A stretch of DNA of 63,013 nucleotides from Amycolatopsis keratiniphila subsp. keratiniphila (GTDB lineage: Bacteria; Actinomycetota; Actinomycetes; Mycobacteriales; Pseudonocardiaceae), in the NCBI RefSeq assembly GCF_001620365.2, contig NZ_LQMT02000041.1, positions 1 through 63,013 on the forward strand, written 5' to 3'. A program made the translations under genes and the position numbers. The first letter of the stretch is position 1. Each line of letters begins with the position of its first letter. The notes beneath the pieces were generated by a model. That model had not been told where the DNA came from. It made no database searches and was given only the letters and a program-made list of their open reading frames with translations. This document shows positions 39,850 to 49,074 of this stretch, piece by piece.

Positions 39850-41273
39850 GCCCCCGGTCGGTGGTCATCGCCGGATACGGGATGGCGGGCGCGCGGCTCG
39901 CGGACGAGATCCAGCGCCGCGATCCCGAGGGCGAGCGCGTGCGGCTCACGGTCGTCGGCGCGGAGGAACACACCGCCTACAACCGGGTGCTGCTCTCGTC
40001 GGTGGTCGCCGGCACCATGCGGCCCGAGGCCGTCCGGCTGCACGACGACGAATGGCCGTCCCGTACCCGCGCGGATCTGCGCCGAGGGGTCTCCGCGACG
40101 TCGATCGACCGCGACGCGCGACGGGTCCACCTCGACGACGGGTCCACTGTGGACTACGACGCGCTCGTGCTCGCCACCGGCGCCAACCCGTGGATGCCGC
40201 CGGTCGAAGGGCTCGAACCCGGCCCGGACGTCGTCGCGTTCCGCACCCTCGACGACTGCGCGCGCATTCTCGACGCCGCCAAGCTGGGCGCGCCGGTCGC
40301 CGTCCTCGGCGGCGGGCTGCTCGGGCTGGAAGCCGCGCGAGGCCTCGCCGGCCGCGGGAATCTCGTCACCGTCGTGCATCCGATGCCGCACATCATGGAA
40401 CGTCAGCTGGACGCGGAATCGGCCCGGGTGCTGACCAGGAAGCTCGAAGAACTCGGCGTCGCCTTCCGGCTCGGTGTCGGGGCCGCGCGGTACGTCAGCG
40501 GCGACGGGCTCAAACTCGACGACGGCACGCACGTGCCCGCCGATCTCATCGTCGTCTCCACCGGCGTCCGGCCCGAGACGAAACTGGCCGTGGACGCGGG
40601 GCTGACCGTCGAGGGCGGCATCGTCGTCGACGATCTGCTGCGCACCAGCGACGGCCGGATCCACGCGATCGGTGACTGCGCCAAGCATCCCGGCGCGTTC
40701 GGCGGGCTCGTGCAACCCGCTTGGGAGCAGGCCGCCGTCGTCGCGGATCTGGTCACCGGTACGAAATCCGCGTCACGCTACCGCGGCACCCAGGCGGTGA
40801 CCCGGCTCAAGGCGCGCGGCATCGACCTCACCGCGCTCGGCGAGACGATGACCGGCGCGGACGACCCGACCGCCGAGGTGCTCACCTTCAGCGACCCGGC
40901 GGGCTGCCGCTACGGAAAGCTCGTCGTCCGCGAGAATCGGGTGGCCGGCGCCATCCTGCTCGGCCTGCCCGACGCGGCCGCGACGATCACGCAGCTCTAC
41001 GACCGGGGCACCCCGGTGCCCGAAGACCGGCTGGCGGTCCTTTTAGGACGCTCGCTGCCGCCGGGCGCGCCGTCGGCTTCGAGCCCGGCCGATCTGCCCG
41101 CGTCGGCGGTCATCTGCCGCTGCAACGCGGTGACCAAGGGACGGCTCGTCGAAGCGTGGCGCGGCGGCGCCACCGACGTCGCCGCCCTCGCCGGGGCGAC
41201 CCGCGCGACGACCGGCTGCGGCGGCTGCAAGGACGCCGTCGGCGGGGTCGCGAAATGGCTGGCCGCCCAGTGA
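39846..41273 (+). CDS. nasC: FAD/NAD(P)H oxidoreductase with BFD [2Fe-2S] domain, nitrate reductase electron donor
   Basis: A 475-residue flavoprotein. It has two Rossmann modules (VVIAGYGMAGARLADEI at about residue 6; VAVLGGGLLGLEAARGL at about 150), the FAD-closing GRIHAIGDCAKH, and a C-terminal BFD-like domain with C424-x-C426 and C458-x2-C461. This matches the N-terminal part of NirB and the electron-transfer partners of bacterial assimilatory nitrate reductases, so it likely passes NAD(P)H electrons to NasA. GTG 39846 overlaps the nasA stop. Gene order fits the Amycolatopsis nasACKBDE arrangement (recalled). Confidence 0.85.
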   Translation: MSPRSVVIAGYGMAGARLADEIQRRDPEGERVRLTVVGAEEHTAYNRVLLSSVVAGTMRPEAVRLHDDEWPSRTRADLRRGVSATSIDRDARRVHLDDGSTVDYDALVLATGANPWMPPVEGLEPGPDVVAFRTLDDCARILDAAKLGAPVAVLGGGLLGLEAARGLAGRGNLVTVVHPMPHIMERQLDAESARVLTRKLEELGVAFRLGVGAARYVSGDGLKLDDGTHVPADLIVVSTGVRPETKLAVDAGLTVEGGIVVDDLLRTSDGRIHAIGDCAKHPGAFGGLVQPAWEQAAVVADLVTGTKSASRYRGTQAVTRLKARGIDLTALGETMTGADDPTAEVLTFSDPAGCRYGKLVVRENRVAGAILLGLPDAAATITQLYDRGTPVPEDRLAVLLGRSLPPGAPSASSPADLPASAVICRCNAVTKGRLVEAWRGGATDVAALAGATRATTGCGGCKDAVGGVAKWLAAQ

Positions 41274-41302
41274 ACCCGAACGCATCCACCAAGGAGGACC
41301 TC

Positions 41303-42661
41303 ATGGCAGCTCGTGGAAAGCGCTGGATCGAGCACTGGGATCCCGAGAACGAGCGGTTCTGGGAGGAGACCGGGAAGAAGATCGCCCGGCGGAACCTCTG
41401 GTTCTCCATCCTCGCCGAGCACATCGGCTTCTCCGTCTGGACACTGTGGTCGGTCATGGTCCTGTTCATGGGCCCGCAGTACGGGTTCTCGGCCGCCGAC
41501 AAGTTCCTGCTCGTCTCGACCCCGACACTGATCGGCGCGCTGATGCGGCCGCTCTACACCTTCGCGGTGGCGAAGTTCGGCGGCCGGAACTGGACGATCA
41601 TCAGTGCGTTGTTGTTGCTGGCGCCCACGATCCTCGCGGCGATCGCGATGGAGCCGGGCACCTCGCTCGGCACGTTCCTGCTGATCGCCGCGCTCGGCGG
41701 GGTCGGCGGCGGGAACTTCGCGTCGTCGATGACCAACATCAACGCGTTCTACCCCGAGAAGCACAAGGGCTGGGCGCTCGGGCTCAACGCGGGCGGCGGG
41801 AACCTCGGCGTGGCGGCGATCCAGCTGATCGGCCTGCTGGTCATCGGTACCGTCGGCGCCACGGCGCCTCGGGTGGTGCTCGCGATCTACATCCCGCTGA
41901 TCGTCGTCGCGGCGGTTTGCGCGTACTTCTACATGGACAACCTCTCCTCGATGAAGGGCGACACCAAGGCGATGCGCGAGGTCGTCAAGGACCCGCACAC
42001 CTGGGTGATGTCGTTCCTCTACGTCGGCACTTTCGGTTCGTTCATCGGCTACAGCTTCGCTTTCGGCCTGGTGCTGCAGAACCAGTTCGGCCGGACGCCG
42101 CTGCAGGCGGCCGCGGTGACGTTCCTCGGCCCGCTGCTCGGCTCGTTCTCGCGGCCGACGGGCGGCTGGCTGGCCGACCGGATCGGCGGCGGCAAGATCA
42201 CCTTCGTGACGTTCGTCGGCATGGCCGCCGCGACCGTGGTGCTGATCCTGGCCTCGACGTCGAATTCGCTGGCGCTGTTCACCATCGCGTTCATCGTGTT
42301 GTTCGTGCTCACCGGGATCGGCAACGGCTCGACGTACAAGATGATCCCGGCGATCTTCCGCGCCAAGGCGAAGGTCGCGATCAGCGAGGGCGCGGACGAG
42401 ACGCTGGAGATGCTCAAGGCGCGCAAGCTGTCCGGCGCGTTGATCGGACTGGCCGGGGCGATCGGCGCGCTCGGCGGGCTGTTCATCAACCTGGCCTTCC
42501 GCCAGTCGTTCGCGGACACGAAGAGCGGGGTGCCCGCGTTCGTCGCCTTCCTGGTCTTCTACGGCCTGTGCTTCGCCGTCACGTGGGCGGTGTATCTGCG
42601 CAAACAGCAGTCGGAGGTGGCGAGCACCCGAGGTCTGGCGCTCGCCGGAGCGGAGGTCTGA
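41303..42661 (+). CDS. narK: Nitrate/nitrite transporter, NarK family
   Basis: A 452-residue MFS transporter of the NNP family with 12 membrane segments. The nitrate signature glycine-rich stretches are present: GGVGGGNFASSMTNINAFYP in TM5 and TGIGNGSTYKMIPAIF in TM11, with the substrate Arg regions ALMRPLYTF and SFSRPTGGWLADRIGG. The N-terminal 30 residues (WIEHWDPENERFWEETGKK) are typical of actinobacterial NarK. AGGAGG precedes ATG 41303. It imports nitrate for the flanking reductases; its stop overlaps the nirB start by one base. Confidence 0.95.
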   Translation: MAARGKRWIEHWDPENERFWEETGKKIARRNLWFSILAEHIGFSVWTLWSVMVLFMGPQYGFSAADKFLLVSTPTLIGALMRPLYTFAVAKFGGRNWTIISALLLLAPTILAAIAMEPGTSLGTFLLIAALGGVGGGNFASSMTNINAFYPEKHKGWALGLNAGGGNLGVAAIQLIGLLVIGTVGATAPRVVLAIYIPLIVVAAVCAYFYMDNLSSMKGDTKAMREVVKDPHTWVMSFLYVGTFGSFIGYSFAFGLVLQNQFGRTPLQAAAVTFLGPLLGSFSRPTGGWLADRIGGGKITFVTFVGMAAATVVLILASTSNSLALFTIAFIVLFVLTGIGNGSTYKMIPAIFRAKAKVAISEGADETLEMLKARKLSGALIGLAGAIGALGGLFINLAFRQSFADTKSGVPAFVAFLVFYGLCFAVTWAVYLRKQQSEVASTRGLALAGAEV

Positions 42662-45165
42662 TGCGGAAACTCGTCGTCGTCGGACATGGCATGGTCGCGC
42701 ACCGGCTCGTCGAAGCGGTGCGCGCGGAGGACAAGGACGGCCAGTGGCAGGTCGTGGTGCTCGCCGAGGAGGCGCGTCCCGCGTACGACCGGGTCGCCCT
42801 GACGTCCTATGTGGACACGTGGGATCCCGCTTCCCTCGCCTTGGAAGGTGCGGACTACGCGGGCGATCCGCTGGTCGAGCTGCGGCTCGGTGACGCCGTC
42901 GCCACGGTGGACCGCGAGCGCAAGGTCGTCGTCACCGAGGCCGGATACGAGCAGTCGTACGACTCGCTCGTGTTGGCGACCGGTTCGCGGCCGTTCGTTC
43001 CGCCGGTGCCGGGTCACGATCTTCCCGGCTGCTTCGTCTACCGGACGATCGAGGATCTCGACGCCATCCGGGAAGCCGCGCAGCGGCCCGGTCGTGGACG
43101 TCGTTCGGCGGTCGTCATCGGTGGCGGGCTTCTGGGTTTGGAAGCCGCGAAGGCGTTGCGGGACATGGGTCTCTCGCCGCACGTGGTCGAGATGGCGCCG
43201 CGTCTGATGCCGCTGCAGGTCGACGAGGGCGGCGGTGGCCTGCTCCGGCGGCTGATCACCGATCTCGACGTGACCGTCCACACGGGAACGTCGACCGACG
43301 CCATCGAGCCGGACGGCGAACGCTACATCGCGCGGCTGGGCAACGGCACGGAACTCGACGTCGATCTGGTCGTCTTCTCCGCCGGTATCCGGCCACGAGA
43401 CGATCTGGCTCGCTCGTCCGGCCTGGAAGTCGGTGCGCGGGGCGGGATCCTGGTCGACGACACCTGCCGGACGTCCGACCCCGCGGTGTACGCGATCGGG
43501 GAATGCGCGGCCGTGGACGGCAAGGTGTACGGCATCGTGGCGCCCGGTTACGCGATGGCGGAGATCGTCGCGGCGCGGCTGACCGGCGGTGAGGGCACAT
43601 TCCCCGAGCCGGACATGTCGACGAAGCTCAAGCTCATGGGCGTCGACGTCGCCAGCTTCGGTGACGCGCACGCGGCGACCGAGGGTGCCCTGGAGGTCGC
43701 GTTCAACGACGCTGTCGCCGGGACGTACAAGAAGCTCGTCGTCTCGGACGACTCGAAGACGTTGCTCGGCGGTGTCCTGGTCGGCGACGCGAGCGAGTTC
43801 AACACGCTGCGCGCGATGGTCGGCAGGCCGCTGCCCGCCGAACCGGGCGCGATCCTCGCCCCGGCCGGTGGCGGAGCGGCGGTCGGTGTCGACGCGCTGC
43901 CGGACGCGGCGCAGATCTGTTCGTGCAACGCGGTCTCCAAGGGCGCGATCACGCACGCGATCACCGAAGAGGGCTGCGATTCGGTCGCCAAGATCAAGGG
44001 CTGCACCCGGGCTGGAACCGCTTGCGGCTCCTGTGTCCCGCTGCTGGGCAAGCTACTGACGGCATGCGGTGTCGAGCAGTCGAAGGCGCTGTGCGAGCAC
44101 TTCACGCAGTCGCGCGCGGAGCTGTTCCAGATCCTGCAGGCCACCCGGATCACCACGTTCAGCGAGATGATCGACCGCTACGGCACCGGCACCGGCTGCG
44201 CGATCTGCAAACCGGCGATCGCGTCCATCCTGGCCACGCTGGGCAACGGGCACATCCTCGCCGGCGAGCAGGCGACCCTGCAGGACACCAACGACAAGTT
44301 CCTCGCGAACCTGCAGCGCAACGGCACCTACTCGGTGGTGCCGCGGATCCCCGGCGGCGAGATCACGCCGGAGAAGCTCATGGTGATCGCACAGGTGGCG
44401 ATGGACTTCGGGCTGTACACCAAGATCACCGGCGGCCAGCGGATCGACCTGTTCGGCGCCACCGTCGACCAGCTCCCGCTGATCTGGCGGCGGCTCGTCG
44501 ACGCCGGCTTCGAGTCGGGGCACGCGTACGGGAAGTCGTTGCGCACTGTGAAGTCGTGTGTCGGTTCGACGTGGTGCCGCTACGGCGTGCAGGACAGCGT
44601 CGGTCTCGCGATCGAGCTGGAGCTGCGTTATCGCGGCCTGCGCTCGCCGCACAAGCTGAAGTCGGCCGTTTCGGGCTGTGCGCGGGAATGCGCGGAGGCG
44701 CGGAGCAAGGACTTCGGCATCATCGCGACCGACAAGGGCTGGAACCTCTACGTCGGCGGGAACGGCGGCGCGACCCCGCGGCACGCCGATCTGCTCGTGT
44801 CCGAAGTGGACACCGAGACGCTGATCCGCACGATCGACCGGTTCCTGATGTTCTACGTCCGCACGGCCGACCGGCTGCAGCGCACCGCGCCGTGGGTCGA
44901 GGAGATGGAAGGCGGGCTCGACCACCTGCGCGCGGTGATCGTCGACGACAAGCTCGGCATCTGCGAGGACCTCGACGCGGCGATGGCCAAACACGTCGGC
45001 GACTACGCCGACGAGTGGCGTGGCGTGCTGGAGGATCCGGAGAAGCTGGCGAAGTTCAGCTCGTTCGTCAACGCGCCGGGCACCCCGGATCCGACGATCT
45101 CGTTCCGCACCGAACGCGACCAGAAGGTGCCCGTGCTGCTGGGCATCCCGGAGGTGAAACAGTGA
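42661..45165 (+). CDS. nirB: Nitrite reductase (NADH) large subunit
   Basis: An 834-residue assimilatory nitrite reductase reducing nitrite to ammonium. Order: FAD/NADH domains (GHGMVAHRLVEA; VVIGGGLLGLEAAKALRD), a BFD [2Fe-2S] domain with C420-x-C422 and C455-x2-C458, a ferredoxin-like half (PGGEITPEKLMVIAQVA), then the sirohaem/[4Fe-4S] ligands C633, C639, C673 and C677 (KSCVGSTWCRYG; SGCARECAEA). All key residues are intact. The start ATG shares one base with the narK stop, and nirD overlaps by 4. It needs sirohaem, whose synthase is not in this window. Confidence 0.96.
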   Translation: MRKLVVVGHGMVAHRLVEAVRAEDKDGQWQVVVLAEEARPAYDRVALTSYVDTWDPASLALEGADYAGDPLVELRLGDAVATVDRERKVVVTEAGYEQSYDSLVLATGSRPFVPPVPGHDLPGCFVYRTIEDLDAIREAAQRPGRGRRSAVVIGGGLLGLEAAKALRDMGLSPHVVEMAPRLMPLQVDEGGGGLLRRLITDLDVTVHTGTSTDAIEPDGERYIARLGNGTELDVDLVVFSAGIRPRDDLARSSGLEVGARGGILVDDTCRTSDPAVYAIGECAAVDGKVYGIVAPGYAMAEIVAARLTGGEGTFPEPDMSTKLKLMGVDVASFGDAHAATEGALEVAFNDAVAGTYKKLVVSDDSKTLLGGVLVGDASEFNTLRAMVGRPLPAEPGAILAPAGGGAAVGVDALPDAAQICSCNAVSKGAITHAITEEGCDSVAKIKGCTRAGTACGSCVPLLGKLLTACGVEQSKALCEHFTQSRAELFQILQATRITTFSEMIDRYGTGTGCAICKPAIASILATLGNGHILAGEQATLQDTNDKFLANLQRNGTYSVVPRIPGGEITPEKLMVIAQVAMDFGLYTKITGGQRIDLFGATVDQLPLIWRRLVDAGFESGHAYGKSLRTVKSCVGSTWCRYGVQDSVGLAIELELRYRGLRSPHKLKSAVSGCARECAEARSKDFGIIATDKGWNLYVGGNGGATPRHADLLVSEVDTETLIRTIDRFLMFYVRTADRLQRTAPWVEEMEGGLDHLRAVIVDDKLGICEDLDAAMAKHVGDYADEWRGVLEDPEKLAKFSSFVNAPGTPDPTISFRTERDQKVPVLLGIPEVKQ

Positions 45166-45509
45166 CGACGTCGATCGAACGCACCTGGACCGCCGTCTGC
45201 GCGGCGGGCGCCGTCCCCGAATGGTCCGGTGTCGCGGCCCTGCTCGACGGTGGGACACAGGTGGCCATCTTCCGCCTCCCCGGCGACCGGTGGTACGCGC
45301 TGTCCAATGTGGACCCGATCAGCGGTGCGGCGGTGCTTTCGCGAGGCATCGTCGGCGACGCGGGCGGCGTTCCCGTGGTGGCCTCGCCGGTGTACAAGGA
45401 ACGCTTCGATCTGCGGAACGGATCCTGTCTCGACGCCGAAGGGGTCTCGGTCGCCGCGTATCGGGTCCGGGTCACCGGTGGTGTGGTGGAGGTGGAATTC
45501 TCGCCGTGA
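45162..45509 (+). CDS. nirD: Nitrite reductase (NADH) small subunit
   Basis: A 115-residue Rieske-fold subunit: IERTWTAVCAAGAVPEWSGV, the central FRLPGDRWYALSNVDPISGA, and GVPVVASPVYKERFDLRNGS. The Rieske CxH/CxxH iron ligands are absent, as is normal for NirD, which is structural. GTG 45162 overlaps nirB, and its own stop overlaps the next start (GTGA). Confidence 0.94.
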   Translation: MTTSIERTWTAVCAAGAVPEWSGVAALLDGGTQVAIFRLPGDRWYALSNVDPISGAAVLSRGIVGDAGGVPVVASPVYKERFDLRNGSCLDAEGVSVAAYRVRVTGGVVEVEFSP

Positions 45510-46609
45510 CAGAAGTCCTTCCCCTGGCGGGATTCGTCATCGGGATCACGGCGGCGCGACGGGCTGACGAGCTCGGCGCGCTGTTCGTGCGTAAAGGTGC
45601 GTCCGTGCGCTACGGCCCGGCGATCCGGATCGTGCCGCTCGCCGACGACACCGAACTGCGGTCGGCCACCACGCGCCTGCTGGAAGAGCGGGTCGACGTC
45701 GTCGTCGCGACGACCGGGATCGGCTTCCGCGGCTGGGTCGAGGCGGCCGAGGGCTGGGGGCTGGGGGAGGAGCTGTTGGCCAGACTGGGGAAGTCTTCGC
45801 TGCTCGCACGCGGCCCGAAGGCCAAGGGCGCGATCCGCGCGGCCGGGCTTTCGGAGGACTACTCGCCCGCCTCGGAGAGCAACGCAGAAGTACTGAGACA
45901 TCTGCTCGATTCCGGTGTGGACGGTCAGCGGATCGCGGTGCAGCTGCACGGCGAACCGCTTCCGTACTTTGTGGACAGTCTGCGTTCGGCGGGTGCCGAA
46001 GTGATCGAGGTGCCGGTGTACCGGTGGGTCGGGCCGTCCGATCCCGGGCCGCTGGACCGGCTGCTGGACGGTGTCCTCGACGGTTCGGTGGACGCGTTGC
46101 CGTTCACCAGCGCGCCCGCGGCGGCGTCCCTGCTGGCGGTGGCGAAGCGGACCGGACGGCTGCCGGGAGTGGTGGGAGCGCTGGAGAAACGGGTCGTGGC
46201 GGCCTGCGTGGGGCCGATCACCGCGGCGCCGTTGGCCGCGCTCGGGATCCCGACGGTGCAGCCCACCCGGTCGCGGATCGGGGCGCTGGCGCGGACGGTG
46301 TCCGACGCGCTCGAAGCCCGCTCGCCGCGGCTGACCGCGGGCGGGCGGAGTATCGAACTGCGGGGCCAGGCGGCGCTGGTCGACGGACAGTGGTGCGACA
46401 TCGCGCCCGCGCCGATGGCCATGCTGCGGGTGCTGGCGGAATCGCCGGGGCGGGTGTTCTCACGGCGGGAACTGGTCTCCGCGCTCCCCGACGGCGGCGA
46501 GGAACACGCCGTCGAGACCGCCATCGGCCGCCTGCGGAGCTCTTTGGGCACGTCGAAACTGGTCCAGACGGTGGTGAAACGCGGCTACCGGCTGGCCGTC
46601 GACCCCTGA
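45506..46609 (+). CDS. nnaR: NnaR-type regulator: HemD-like domain fused to winged helix
   Basis: A 367-residue two-domain protein. Residues 1-260 are uroporphyrinogen-III-synthase-like (GFVIGITAARRADELGALF, ESNAEVLRHLL, FTSAPAAASLLAVA, CVGPITAAPLAALGIPTVQP). Residues about 275-367 form an OmpR/PhoB-type winged helix (PAPMAMLRVLAESPGRVFSR, VETAIGRLRSSLG, VKRGYRLAV). The same fusion is known as NnaR in Streptomyces and mycobacteria, a coactivator with GlnR of nitrate/nitrite genes. Being last in the operon, it would reinforce its own expression. Whether it still makes uro'gen III is uncertain. Confidence 0.9.
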   Translation: MTEVLPLAGFVIGITAARRADELGALFVRKGASVRYGPAIRIVPLADDTELRSATTRLLEERVDVVVATTGIGFRGWVEAAEGWGLGEELLARLGKSSLLARGPKAKGAIRAAGLSEDYSPASESNAEVLRHLLDSGVDGQRIAVQLHGEPLPYFVDSLRSAGAEVIEVPVYRWVGPSDPGPLDRLLDGVLDGSVDALPFTSAPAAASLLAVAKRTGRLPGVVGALEKRVVAACVGPITAAPLAALGIPTVQPTRSRIGALARTVSDALEARSPRLTAGGRSIELRGQAALVDGQWCDIAPAPMAMLRVLAESPGRVFSRRELVSALPDGGEEHAVETAIGRLRSSLGTSKLVQTVVKRGYRLAVDP

Positions 46610-46611
46610 CG

Positions 46612-46664
46612 CCCGCATTTCGTCCTCTGAATGCGAAGACCGCATTCAGAGGACGAAATGCGGG
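46612..46664. repeat. 53-bp palindrome, TTCGTCCTCTGAATGCG family
   Basis: 24-base perfect arms (46612-46635 and 46641-46664), 5-base loop AAGAC, starting CCCGCATTTCGTCCTCTGAA. It starts 2 bases after the nnaR stop and ends 7 bases before the convergent Kelch gene, so it could terminate both transcripts. Confidence 0.92.
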
Positions 46665-46671
46665 GAGTGGG

Positions 46672-47853
46672 TCACGGGGTGAAGAGGTCGGTTTTGGTGA
46701 TGAGGACGTGGTTGCCGTCCGGGCCGGCGTTGGCCAGCACGGCGGCGCCGCCGGCGATGAGGACGCGGCCGTCGGCGAGTTCGACCGCACCGAACTTCGC
46801 TCTGCCGATGGTGAGCCCGAGCAACGGACCCCATTGCCCGGTCGCGGGGTCGAAGATCTCGGAGTTCTGGTACCCGGCGTCGTACCCGCCGTATTCGAGG
46901 CCACCGATGGCCAGCACCTTGCCGGAGTCCAAGCGGATCAGGCGGAATTCGTCGCGCGGGATCCTCATCGGCGCCGCGTCGGTCCATTTGCCGGTGGCCG
47001 GGTCGTAGCGTTCGGACTCACCGAGGCTGAACGGCGCGTAGTTCCAGTTCTGCGGCCCGCCGGTGTGGCCGCCGGTGAGCAGCACGGTCCCGTCGGCGAG
47101 TGCGACCATCTGCGCGCCGACGCGCGGCCGTCCCGCTTCGAGCGGGACCGGCGTGCCGATCGGCGTGGTGGGGCTCCACGTTCCCGCGACCGGGTCGTAG
47201 ATCTCGCAGAAGGTCAGGCCGACGAGGTCGCCGCCGGTTTCGACGAGGCCCGCCGCGACGAGCACCTTGCCGTCCGGCAGCAGCACCGCGGGGAACGCCG
47301 CCCTGGCGTGGATCATCGGCGCGGTCTCGGTCCAGGTGCCCGTCGCCGGGTCGTAGATCTCCGCCGCCGCGATCACCAGGGAATCGATCGGCGGCCGTTC
47401 GCTCCCGCCGCCCATCACGAGCACCCGGCCGTCGGCCAGCGCGATCGCGTGATGGTTGCAGCGGGCGGTGTGCATCGAGCCGGTCGGGCTCCAGGTCCCG
47501 GTCGCCGGGTCGAAGACCTCCGCGGAGGTGAGGATGTTGGGCGAAGTGGACGGATGGCCGTGGAAACCGCCCGCCGCCAGCACCTTGCCGTCCGGCAGGA
47601 CGGTCAGCGAATGCAGGCGGCGGCTGGTCGCGAGCGATCCGGTGACCGTCCACTGGCCACTGGCCGGGTCGTAGAGCGCGGCGTCGGCGTACGTCACCGC
47701 ACCGCGGTTGTTGCCACCGCCCGCGGCGAGGACACGGCCGTCCGGCAGCAGGACCGGGCCTTCGTTCATGCCGTCCCATTGGCGTGCCCAGGGCAGGTCG
47801 CCGGTGGCCGCCCAGCCGCTCGCCGTCGTCCGGGGTTCCGTCTGTGTGCTCAT
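46672..47853 (-). CDS. Kelch-repeat beta-propeller protein
   Basis: A 393-residue protein made of about six Kelch-like blades. Each has the pattern LxDGRVLVxGG ... YDPATGxW (for example PDGRVLAAGGGNN, LYDPASGQWTVTGS, VFDPATGTWSPTGS, IYDPATGTWTETAP, SEIFDPATGQWGPL). No signal peptide or membrane helix is seen, so it is probably cytoplasmic or non-classically exported. No copper-radical galactose-oxidase residues can be confirmed. ATG 47853 is used; the upstream 12 residues are optional. Function unknown. Confidence 0.85.
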   Translation of the reverse strand: MSTQTEPRTTASGWAATGDLPWARQWDGMNEGPVLLPDGRVLAAGGGNNRGAVTYADAALYDPASGQWTVTGSLATSRRLHSLTVLPDGKVLAAGGFHGHPSTSPNILTSAEVFDPATGTWSPTGSMHTARCNHHAIALADGRVLVMGGGSERPPIDSLVIAAAEIYDPATGTWTETAPMIHARAAFPAVLLPDGKVLVAAGLVETGGDLVGLTFCEIYDPVAGTWSPTTPIGTPVPLEAGRPRVGAQMVALADGTVLLTGGHTGGPQNWNYAPFSLGESERYDPATGKWTDAAPMRIPRDEFRLIRLDSGKVLAIGGLEYGGYDAGYQNSEIFDPATGQWGPLLGLTIGRAKFGAVELADGRVLIAGGAAVLANAGPDGNHVLITKTDLFTP

Positions 47854-47946
47854 GTCCTCGACGGTCGCCGCCGTGTTCTCCCGCGGCAAGCCGTTGCGCG
47901 ATGGCCTACCTCTTGGGCACCCGGAACGGGGCCGATCGGACCGCCT

Positions 47947-49068
47947 TCAGGACCAGGTGACGCGGTGGTCGGGGAATTCCCGGGCGGCGGCGACGCGGGC
48001 CGCCTCCTCTTCGGCCGCTTTCCGGACGGCCGGGCGGAGGGCGTCGAACGCGGTGACGGTGAAGTCGAGCCGCTTCTTCCCGCTCGCCTTCGCCCGCCAC
48101 ACACCGGAGATCTCGCCGTCGGCCAGCAGCGCGCCGGGGCTGCCGAGGATCTTCCAGACCTCCTTCTGCCGGGCCTTGTCCGGCACCAGCACGGCGCGGT
48201 CGCGCGCCTGGACGAACGGGTCGAGCGGCGGCAGCAGGCGCACCACGTCCGGCTCCGGCGGGTTCTCCAGCAGCGCCAGCCGGTCTTCCGGCAGGAAGGC
48301 CTTCTTGCCGTCGACGCGGACCTCGGCCAGGCCGTCCGGCCACATCGCGTCGACCCCGGTGCGGGTGGTCCCGACGTAGGCGGCGGCGTCCCTGGGCGCG
48401 GCGGGGCCGTTGATCCGCAGGTAACCCTCGACGACGCGGGTGGCCGCCTTGGCGTCCGGCGACGTCTTGAGCCTGCCTCGTTTTTCCAGTGGTGCCAACG
48501 TCGCCGGGGTCGCGCCCGGCTCCAGCCGGACCCCGGCGTGGATCGACGCGACCCGCATCAACTGCTCGTAGATGTGCACGACACCGCAGCCGCGGCAGGC
48601 GTACGAGAGGCCGTCGGGGATCAGTTTCGTGACCGCGCCGCTCACCGCGCCCTTGGTCTGGACGCCGGTGACGACCTCGCGGATCGCCTTCGCCGCGGTG
48701 AACAACGCGTCCGTCGCGGACATGCCCGCGTCGTCGACCTGCTTGCGCTGCCAGAGGATCCGGGCCATCGCGTCCTTCTCGTCGAGAGGCACGAGGGCGG
48801 CCCGGATCGCGTCCAGTTCCGCGCGGCGGTGGAAATGCGGCGCTCCGCGATGCGTCCACGCGAGCACGAAACGGTCGTCGTCCCAGACGCCGGGCGTGAC
48901 GTCGCCGTCGATCCTGGCGGCGAGGCCCAGCAGGGCGGTGTCCCGCACGGAATCCTGCAGCCCGAGGTCGAATACGGCCGCCGCGGCCGTATCCGTCTCC
49001 TCGCGGTGCAGACCGTGCGCGGCGATCCGGTAGGCCAGCACCTGCTTGCGATCGACGTCGAGCACCAT
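47947..49068 (-). CDS. Winged-helix DNA-binding domain protein (HTH_42, AlkZ-like)
   Basis: A 373-residue protein of the HTH_42 (formerly DUF1006) family, a set of tandem winged helices. Segments: VLAYRIAAHGLHRE, LGLQDSVRDTALLGLAARID, AWTHRGAPHFHRRAELDAI, RLLPPLDPFVQARDRAVLVP and GVWRAKASGKKRLDFTVTAF. The family includes the AlkZ glycosylases that unhook DNA interstrand crosslinks; the catalytic QxQ/QxD-type motif could correspond to LQDS but cannot be confirmed by eye. ATG 49068 follows GGGAGAA. A DUF3224 gene ends 6 bases upstream. Confidence 0.82.
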   Translation of the reverse strand: MVLDVDRKQVLAYRIAAHGLHREETDTAAAAVFDLGLQDSVRDTALLGLAARIDGDVTPGVWDDDRFVLAWTHRGAPHFHRRAELDAIRAALVPLDEKDAMARILWQRKQVDDAGMSATDALFTAAKAIREVVTGVQTKGAVSGAVTKLIPDGLSYACRGCGVVHIYEQLMRVASIHAGVRLEPGATPATLAPLEKRGRLKTSPDAKAATRVVEGYLRINGPAAPRDAAAYVGTTRTGVDAMWPDGLAEVRVDGKKAFLPEDRLALLENPPEPDVVRLLPPLDPFVQARDRAVLVPDKARQKEVWKILGSPGALLADGEISGVWRAKASGKKRLDFTVTAFDALRPAVRKAAEEEAARVAAAREFPDHRVTWS

Positions 49069-49074
49069 TTCTCC

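Noticed and set aside
45506..46609. Annotating nnaR simply as uroporphyrinogen-III synthase.
   Set aside because: The C-terminal winged helix and its place at the end of the nitrate operon fit the regulatory fusion; enzyme activity is not evident from sequence.
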